Below are positions 1-5,091 of a stretch of DNA of 30,517 nt, piece by piece; the stretch's first letter is position 1, and each line of letters opens with the position of its first letter. A program made the translations under genes and the position numbers. A model generated the notes under the pieces. It had not been told where the DNA came from, searched no databases, and saw only the letters and a program-made list of their open reading frames with translations. This stretch comes from CAZBUK01 sp964495085 (GTDB lineage: Bacteria; Bacteroidota; Ignavibacteria; T3Sed10-11), in NCBI GenBank assembly GCA_964495085.1, contig CAZBUK010000043.1, forward strand, positions 1 through 30,517, read 5' to 3'.

Positions 1-525
1 AATTCCGTCGGGGACAAGAAATCCGCAGAGGTCTCTGTAAACGACTTCCGGAAACGGAGACATATCATAGGCAATTCGTGCATCTTCCGGAAGTTGGGCA
101 TTTATGGTCCCGGCAATCGCATCGAACGCTTCCAATGGCATATTTCTGATATATACCGAGTGCGATTCGCCGGTGGTTTCGACATACAATGCCGCGTAAT
201 TGCGGTCGGGTGCGGAACTGTCAATGTACGATTCGGACATTCCGAAGAAACCGTTGTCCTGAATCGACTGCCAGATAATCCCGAGCTGTTCCGTGGTCAA
301 GGAAAATCCGGATGATTCCACAACTTCGAACTCTATCGACCGTTCATAGATCCCGTTTCCGTTTGCCGGGATGATGACGTGTGTTTGTTCCAGCGCCGGT
401 CCGGCGTCTCCGGAAACAAATTCGATCCTGAATCCCTGGGGAAGTTGAGCATAACCTGTGGACGGACAGATTGAGCCCGCAGCCAGAAGGAGATAGACCA
501 GAGTAATACCTATAGTACGGGTCAT
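1..525 (-). CDS. Secreted protein of unknown function, N-terminal 175 residues (cut by left edge)
   Basis: An open frame runs without a stop from an ATG at 525 to the left edge, giving 175 residues and no C terminus. An AGGAAGG ribosome-binding site lies ten bases upstream (536-542). The first 22 or so residues look like a cleavable Sec signal peptide: a short basic start, a hydrophobic core LVYLLLAAG, and a likely signal peptidase I site after GYA. The cysteine near the core does not sit in a proper lipobox. The mature part is mixed alpha/beta with no motif I recognise. A segment WQSIQDNGFFG followed by YIDSSAPD and an alternating beta stretch could be a small globular domain. Its neighbours are exported or envelope proteins, which fits an extracytoplasmic product. 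Function unknown; that it is a real gene is well supported by the length, signal peptide and ribosome-binding site. Confidence 0.8.
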   Translation of the reverse strand, partial: MTRTIGITLVYLLLAAGSICPSTGYAQLPQGFRIEFVSGDAGPALEQTHVIIPANGNGIYERSIEFEVVESSGFSLTTEQLGIIWQSIQDNGFFGMSESYIDSSAPDRNYAALYVETTGESHSVYIRNMPLEAFDAIAGTINAQLPEDARIAYDMSPFPEVVYRDLCGFLVPDGI

Positions 526-760
526 TATAGTTTTACCTTCCTATAAGGATGGAGCAGCGTGTCTTGTTGTTATCCTTCCGGAATGGAAGCGTGCAGGGAG
601 GAGTGTACCGCAGGTCCCTTCCCCCTCCCCCGGGATCGTCAAGCCGGATTCGGGAAAGGGACCGGATATATCCAACGTTCTATCAGACGTGCAATTATGC
701 TTTCCGGCTGATCACCTATAACAGAGGAGTATGTTTTACCCTTCGCAGGGTAGATCACTA

Positions 761-2179
761 TTATTTTATCATCAGCATTTTCTTGACCGCATTATGGATC
801 GTGCCGTCATCTCCTTCAGCCGTCAACTCATAGAGATACATCCCTCCGGCAAATGCGGCGGCGTTGAAATTTATACTATGGTCTCCAGCGGAATAATACG
901 CATCCGTAAGCAGCCCAACTTCCTGACCGAGCATATTATATACCCTGACGATTACTCTCGATGCCTCGTTCAGTGAAAACGATATATGCGTCGAGGGGTT
1001 GAATGGATTCGGATAGTTCTGATGCAGGCTGAACGTCCGGGGTATACTGCCGGCATCTCTATCCGAGACGGTTACGACTACACCGTCCTCATTGTATACA
1101 GCAAGGCCTGCATAATCTCCCGTTGCGAAAACATCGTCTTCCATACCGATCCACTTATTGCCGTTATTATCTATTGCGATCGAGGTAACACGGTGATCGG
1201 GCAAACCCGAATTCGACGGTGTAAATACTTGCCATCCCGAGCTGTTCAGTTTCGCAAAACCTCCCGAGTGGCCGAGATAGGCGCCGATCCAGAACGTATT
1301 GTTTTGGTCGATAACGATCGTCTTGACGTAATTGCTCGGCAGATCGGAATTCGTCGTGAAGTAATTCACCCAGTTCGTGCCGTTGAATCTCGACAGACCG
1401 CCCCCGAAAGTACCAATCCATTTATTCCCCTGCCCGTCGATCGCTATCGTGTATATATTATTGCTCGGTATTCCCGAGTTTGAGGTATTATAAACTACCC
1501 AGTTCGTTCCGTCGAATTTAACCAATCCTTCATCAACCGTACCGATCCATATGTCTCCGTTCGAATCGATCGTGATTGCCCCTATGTATACATCCGGGAG
1601 ACCGGAGTTCGAAGGAGTGTAGACTACCCAGTCCGTCCCGTTGAACATGCCGAGACCTGCTCCGGATCCCCCTACCCATACGTTATCGTTTTGATCGATT
1701 GCAAGAGCTCGAACTCCAAAACCCGGAATGTCTGAATTAAATCTCGTATAGGCGACCCATTCCGATCCGTCGAATTTTCCCAAACCGTTATCCGTGCCCG
1801 CCCATAGTGTTCCGTGTGAATCGAAAGCGAGGCAGAACACGGTTCTATCCAGCACGTCCGAATCCGACTCGTTATAGACCTCCCAATTGGTACCGTCAAA
1901 CCTGGCAACACCGCTCACCGGATCGAAAACACCTGACCACAAGCCGACCCACACAATTCCATTCTCATCCACTGCGACCGATGCGATATTCTCCGAAGGA
2001 ATGGCTGAATTCGACGTGTTATAGAGGACCCAATCCTGCGATTCGGATATACCGCTGTAGAAAAGGATGCAGAACAATAGTTTCATACTATTCCAACAGG
2101 TATGCCGGGATAATAATCCTCTGCATGGCGGAAGTATACAGATTCCATCCCGATTCGATCCTGATTCGACATTCAACAT
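761..2179 (-). CDS. T9SS-secreted Reg_prop beta-propeller protein
   Basis: The 472-residue product has three parts: an N-terminal export signal, about seven tandem Reg_prop propeller repeats of roughly 46 residues, and a C-terminal type IX secretion sorting domain of about 85 residues. Each repeat shows W..YN.SNS.(I/L)P...., then a (A/T)ID.....WIGT blade and a KFDGTNW-like turn. The sorting domain begins with NYPNPFNPST and carries VYNMLGQEV and GMYLYEL. Such proteins cross the inner membrane by Sec and the outer membrane by the Por machinery, and are then released or anchored outside. The start is uncertain. The ATG at 2179 has a strong AAGGAG site eight to nine bases upstream but puts 31 residues before the hydrophobic signal. 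The in-frame ATG at 2086 gives a normal signal peptide (MKLLFCILF) but only a weak GGAA. No enzymatic domain is visible; a binding or environmental-sensing role is inference. Confidence 0.9.
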   Translation of the reverse strand: MLNVESGSNRDGICILPPCRGLLSRHTCWNSMKLLFCILFYSGISESQDWVLYNTSNSAIPSENIASVAVDENGIVWVGLWSGVFDPVSGVARFDGTNWEVYNESDSDVLDRTVFCLAFDSHGTLWAGTDNGLGKFDGSEWVAYTRFNSDIPGFGVRALAIDQNDNVWVGGSGAGLGMFNGTDWVVYTPSNSGLPDVYIGAITIDSNGDIWIGTVDEGLVKFDGTNWVVYNTSNSGIPSNNIYTIAIDGQGNKWIGTFGGGLSRFNGTNWVNYFTTNSDLPSNYVKTIVIDQNNTFWIGAYLGHSGGFAKLNSSGWQVFTPSNSGLPDHRVTSIAIDNNGNKWIGMEDDVFATGDYAGLAVYNEDGVVVTVSDRDAGSIPRTFSLHQNYPNPFNPSTHISFSLNEASRVIVRVYNMLGQEVGLLTDAYYSAGDHSINFNAAAFAGGMYLYELTAEGDDGTIHNAVKKMLMIK

Positions 2180-2327
2180 TGTATGGCTCCTTTCTTTAAT
2201 GTGTACTGCGACGATTCCCTGTCATCCGGCATACCCCGGAGCAGAATGAGGGAGTCTCCGAATTTTCGACATTGGCTTCTACACGCAAGCTCCTCACGAA
2301 TCATCCGGACACTGCCGGATCATAGAC

Positions 2328-2957
2328 CTATATCTGCACGGATACCATCACCATGAAGACGTTGTTTTTAATGCTGTAATCGTCTTCAAACGACGCCAAT
2401 CCGAAATCGTACCGGAATTCCAATCCTACGGTTCTGCTGCCCAGCGGGATGCCGGCGCCTGCACCGATTATGAAGCCGAAATCCGTACTCTTGGCAAACT
2501 CATCATCTTCTTCGTATTCCTGCGAGGTTCCTTTCACCAACCAGTGCCAGGAGCTGTTGAGCTTTAACGATAGTGACGGACCTGCGTATATAACAGGTTT
2601 GATGTTTGTATTATTCAGCGGAACGGCCAGTTTAGCAAGAACGGGAATTTCGAGATAACTCAGTTTATAAGTGACTACATACGATGTCCCATCGAATGTA
2701 TCGTCTATTTTCGCTCCCTTCATGGTGTATAGCAATTCGGGCTGTATATAAATATTCTTCGTTATGGGGTACGCAAGAAAACCCCCGATCGCGAGACCCA
2801 TGCGGGTATTCCAGGGGGCGAGGCCCGCATCCTCGCCGCCGAAATTCGAGAAGTTCAGTCCGATCTTGGCTCCAAAGTCGAATGGTTGGGCGAACGACAG
2901 ACCGGGTACCGCGCAAAATACTGCTGCCGCAAACAGCAAGACTACAAATCTTTTCAT
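2328..2957 (-). CDS. Outer-membrane beta-barrel protein (PorT/OMP_b-brl type)
   Basis: This is a 209-residue protein with a clear Sec signal peptide (MKRFVVLLFAAAVFC, cleavage near SFA-QP). It is followed by alternating amphipathic strands of the small outer-membrane barrel type: DFGAKIGLNFSNF at the mature N terminus, GGFLAYPITKNIYIQPELLY in the middle, and a final strand ending in FMVMVSVQI. The N-terminal FGAKIGLN...FGG pattern followed by IQPELLYT is typical of the outer membrane protein beta-barrel family (PF13568-like) common in FCB bacteria. The start at 2957 is chosen over the longer frame because AAGGAG lies seven bases upstream and the signal peptide begins there. Eight strands would fit this length. 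Its job (porin, adhesin or stress barrel) cannot be told from sequence. Confidence 0.88.
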   Translation of the reverse strand: MKRFVVLLFAAAVFCAVPGLSFAQPFDFGAKIGLNFSNFGGEDAGLAPWNTRMGLAIGGFLAYPITKNIYIQPELLYTMKGAKIDDTFDGTSYVVTYKLSYLEIPVLAKLAVPLNNTNIKPVIYAGPSLSLKLNSSWHWLVKGTSQEYEEDDEFAKSTDFGFIIGAGAGIPLGSRTVGLEFRYDFGLASFEDDYSIKNNVFMVMVSVQI

Positions 2958-3415
2958 GACAATCTCCTTGATAGATGATGAATAATTGCGGATACAACCG
3001 ATGGAATTCTTCGACTTACCTTTATGGTGATTCAACTATGCTTCATCACCGGAAATCCGGATTGCGCTCTATGAGTCGCGTTCCATTCTCCGGCAAACCG
3101 TTTCGCGATCGGACCGGAAAAGTTGACGCCCGGAATCGATGGTAAGAACAGGTTGAGAAATTTGAACCGGTGACGTTTGTTAATATCCGCTGTTTTCAGA
3201 GGGCCGGCCGATCGACCGGCTTATTGAGTGTCGCATACAACACGTTCCGGTATACTTCTCCAATCACCGGAGCCTCCCTTTTGAGCTGTGAGATGTGGGT
3301 CGCACTCTTCAAGAACCGAATACAAAATTAATCTCTTCCAAAGCCTTTATCTACTATCACAATTGATGGATTTCGGGGCTTCCGGCCAAACGGATTATTA
3401 CAATTGATAGGTCGC
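2958..3415. other. Intergenic region upstream of the barrel gene
   Basis: This 458-base stretch has no convincing gene. It holds the barrel gene's ribosome-binding site, a near-perfect 18-base palindrome at 3203-3220 with no U-tract on either side, and a pair of 14-base direct repeats at 3356-3369 and 3397-3410. I see no convincing promoter box pair, although the barrel gene transcript must start here. Confidence 0.6.
3356..3410. repeat. Paired direct repeats around CAATTG
   Basis: Two copies of AT(C/T)ACAATTGAT(G/A)G match at 12 of 14 positions. Their starts are 41 bases apart, close to four helical turns, and each holds the palindrome CAATTG. They lie just after the receiver-only regulator's stop and about 400 bases before the barrel gene. 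A regulator-binding site is possible but unproven. Confidence 0.4.
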
Positions 3416-3901
3416 TCACCGGACAGTGAAATATTTTAATATTTTTAGCAGTCCGGTGTATTTTTTCACCGGCGCTGATTGTATACCGTTCGGTAATTCT
3501 TCAGGCCAGACCTCCCGATCGCAATTTACCTCAAGGATCGCGCGGTAGAGAAGATCGATCTGCACATTCTTTACAACGTACCCTTTCGCCCCGGCCCGTT
3601 TCGCTTCCAATGCTTTTTCGGGAGAGTAATAATTTGAATAGATAATTATTTTCATGGCAGGGGCTGCCGCAAGCAGATGATGGATGCGGTCGAGACCGTA
3701 TGAATCCGTCAAATGAAGGTCGAGGAGAAGGATCTGCGGCGGATCTACGGAAAACCGTACTACGGCCTCTTCGATGTTCGAGTGCGTGTCTATATCTGCA
3801 ACCTGGTCGAAATCTTTGAGAAGGGCGGAAACATTATGCAGAACAGCGTTGTCGTCGTCTATGATCGCTATATGAATTTTGTTATCGGTCGACAGTTTCA
3901 T
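3416..3901 (-). CDS. Receiver-only response regulator
   Basis: The 161-residue protein is a single CheY-like receiver domain with a short C-terminal tail and no DNA-binding or enzymatic output domain. The phosphorylation set is complete: acidic pocket DDD at 15-17, phospho-acceptor Asp61 in LLLDLHLTD, Ser89 in IIYSN and Lys111 in GYVVKN. The fold ends near residue 125; the tail is basic and of unknown role. The ATG at 3901 is preferred; a TTG four codons upstream (3913) is also open and neither has a strong ribosome-binding site. The domain resembles the NarL-type regulator further upstream, so it may accept phosphate from the same kinase and act as a phosphate sink or a partner-binding regulator. 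The intervening sequence holds no remnant of a LuxR-type helix-turn-helix, so a recent truncation is not supported. Confidence 0.85.
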   Translation of the reverse strand: MKLSTDNKIHIAIIDDDNAVLHNVSALLKDFDQVADIDTHSNIEEAVVRFSVDPPQILLLDLHLTDSYGLDRIHHLLAAAPAMKIIIYSNYYSPEKALEAKRAGAKGYVVKNVQIDLLYRAILEVNCDREVWPEELPNGIQSAPVKKYTGLLKILKYFTVR

Positions 3902-3994
3902 GCAATATTCCAAGAATCGTTGTTCAAAAGTACGATATAGTACAAAATAATATGTTCGAGCGAACCTATCGGGAATGATGGATTTTTGGGGGCG

Positions 3995-4064
3995 GAGGGC
4001 AGGTGTCAGGGATTAGAAGACAGAAGACGGAAGACTGAAGTCAGAGGTCGGAGGTCAGAAGTCA
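3995..4064. repeat. Degenerate heptamer tandem array 1 (GRRGWCR)
   Basis: Ten uninterrupted seven-base units lie in perfect phase, for example GAAGACA, GAAGACG, GAAGACT, GAAGTCA, GAGGTCG, GAGGTCA. The third and fourth units from the left are the most degenerate. The seven-base period is incompatible with a coding repeat. Similar arrays are common as non-coding patches in draft genomes of several FCB and other phyla; their function is unknown. Confidence 0.85.
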
Positions 4065-4097
4065 ATAGTGCACTGGTAGTACCTGAGGGGAGAAATA

Positions 4098-4194
4098 GTG
4101 GGGTCCATCTTTTTTAAATTGCCCAAGAATTAACGGAAGGCGCTGTATTCAAATTAAATCTGTAGACGCAGAGGAAACCACAGATGGTACCCAC
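4098..4194. mobile_element. Short inverted-repeat element, MITE-like relic
   Basis: The left arm GTGGGGTCCATC (4098-4109) and the reverse complement of the right arm at 4183-4194 (GTGGGTACCATC) match at 10 of 12 positions and enclose 73 bases. Each arm is followed on the plus strand by a T-run nearby. No transposase or clear target duplication is seen, so a decayed miniature transposon is only one reading. An RNA hairpin is another. Confidence 0.3.
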
Positions 4195-4206
4195 TTTTTT
4201 TTGTGA

Positions 4207-4290
4207 GGAGACGGAAGACTGAAGACAGGAGTCAGGAGACAGGAGACGGGAGACAGGAGACAGAAGTCAGATGTCGGAGGTCGGTGATCA
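4207..4290. repeat. Degenerate heptamer tandem array 2 (GRAGWCR)
   Basis: Twelve uninterrupted heptamers lie in phase, the cleanest being GGAGACA (three copies), GGAGACG (two copies) and GAAGACA. Fifteen bases starting GACGGAAGACTG are identical to a stretch in the first array, so both arrays share an origin. Drift increases toward the right end (GATGTCG, GAGGTCG, GTGATCA). Confidence 0.85.
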
Positions 4291-4326
4291 GAATCAGTGT
4301 AAATCAGTCCGATCTGTGTCATCTGT
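4291..4326. repeat. Nonamer tandem array
   Basis: Four nine-base units (GAATCAGTG, TAAATCAGT, CCGATCTGT, GTCATCTGT) follow the heptamer array without a gap. They share an ATC(A/T)GTG-like core at regular nine-base spacing. A reverse-oriented partial relative (GTGGTTTCCTCTGCGTCT read on the minus strand) lies at about 4164-4183, inside the inverted-repeat element. Confidence 0.65.
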
Positions 4327-4346
4327 GTTCCCTACATCAGAAAAAC

Positions 4347-4370
4347 CTTTGCGTCTTTGCGCCTTTGCGT
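4347..4370. repeat. Octamer tandem array (CTTTGCGY x3)
   Basis: Three head-to-tail eight-base units, CTTTGCGT, CTTTGCGC and CTTTGCGT, are followed by GAACC. This block is a recurring intergenic sequence in many unrelated draft bacterial genomes (from general recollection). Here it ends 27 bases from the NarL-type gene's stop codon, so it lies in that gene's 3' region. Confidence 0.75.
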
Positions 4371-4397
4371 GAACCAGTTCGGACTATAACACTATGT

Positions 4398-5045
4398 TTA
4401 TATGATTTTATCCCTCAGCGTTTTTATGACCGCTTCGGAGCGGGAATTCACGTGAAGCTTGGCGTAGATATTTTTAAGATGGAATCTGACGGTAGGCAGG
4501 CTGATAAAAAGTTTTTCCGAAATCGCCTTGTCGCTCAATCCTTCGGTAAGAGCGGTCAAGACGTCTATTTCTCTTGTCGACAACTCGGCGCGAAGCATCG
4601 CATTTTTCTTCTGCTTTCTGAAATATTCCAATACCTTCGCGGCGACCTCGCCCGACATGGGCGAACCCCCGTAGAATGCCTCCCTGACCGCGGAAGTGAT
4701 CTTCTCTATCCCCGAATTCTTCAACAAATAGCCCACAGCGCCCGCGCGGAGCGATTCGAAGATCCGTACATCGTCGCCGAAGTTCGTCAGCATGAGGATC
4801 TTCAGCTCAGGATATTCGGCGCTGAGCATCTCGACGCATTCGATGCCGTTCATTTCGGGCATACCGATATCCATGAGAACGACATCCGGCGCAGCGTCGG
4901 AAATTCCTTTGAGCGCGGCAGCGCAATTCGGGAAAGTCCCAACACACGTGATTCCCTCCGACGAATCGAGCAGCCATGCGAGTCCCTCGCGCGTCTTACT
5001 ATCGTCGTCGACGAGGGCGACGAATATGCTTTCGGTGTTCTTGAT
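4398..5045 (-). CDS. NarL/FixJ-type response regulator with non-canonical ATC start
   Basis: Read from an ATC codon at 5043-5045, the 215-residue protein has a complete receiver domain (acidic triad DDD at 13-15, phospho-Asp59 in LMDIGMP, Thr in LMLTNFG, Lys in GYLLKN) and a C-terminal LuxR-type helix-turn-helix (ELSTREIDVL...GLSDKAISEKLF...TVRFHLKNIYAKL). The first in-frame ATG, at 4874, would delete the N-terminal third of the receiver, including the acidic pocket. Between the in-frame TGA at about 5063 and the acidic triad there is no ATG, GTG or TTG. A consensus AGGAGG ends six bases before the ATC, so ATC is the best-placed initiator. An unseen base error is the alternative. The gene follows the sensor kinase by about 46 bases and is its likely partner. 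Confidence 0.85.
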   Translation of the reverse strand: MKNTESIFVALVDDDSKTREGLAWLLDSSEGITCVGTFPNCAAALKGISDAAPDVVLMDIGMPEMNGIECVEMLSAEYPELKILMLTNFGDDVRIFESLRAGAVGYLLKNSGIEKITSAVREAFYGGSPMSGEVAAKVLEYFRKQKKNAMLRAELSTREIDVLTALTEGLSDKAISEKLFISLPTVRFHLKNIYAKLHVNSRSEAVIKTLRDKII

Positions 5046-5091
5046 TCTGCGCCTCCTGGTTCATGAAATATTCCGGTTGCCCCCGAGGTTC

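Larger units (their letters stand above)
3902..4397. other. Repeat-rich non-coding region between two response-regulator genes
   Basis: These 496 bases hold no credible gene. From left to right they contain the promoter side of the receiver-only regulator, a heptamer array (3995-4064), an imperfect inverted-repeat element (4098-4194), a second heptamer array (4207-4290), a nonamer array (4291-4326) and an octamer array (4347-4370). They end just after the NarL-type gene's stop. Open frames on the plus strand here only run through the repeats. Confidence 0.8.

Noticed and set aside
986..1483. Plus-strand frame across the propeller gene
   Set aside because: It is antisense to regular Reg_prop repeats, whose frame is long and well defined.
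2303..2320. Six-base stem ATCCGG/CCGGAT after the barrel gene stop
   Set aside because: The stem is short and no T-run follows on the minus strand, so I cannot call it a terminator.
3203..3220. Near-perfect GC-rich palindrome as a terminator
   Set aside because: There is no U-run on either strand, and it is over 180 bases from the nearest gene end; listed only in the intergenic note.
3995..4290. Tandem arrays as a CRISPR
   Set aside because: Units are seven bases without spacers, no cas genes are present, and the period is far too short.
4203..5066. A 287-codon plus-strand open frame
   Set aside because: It starts inside the heptamer repeats and then runs antisense through the NarL-type regulator; it has no ribosome-binding site and low-complexity content.
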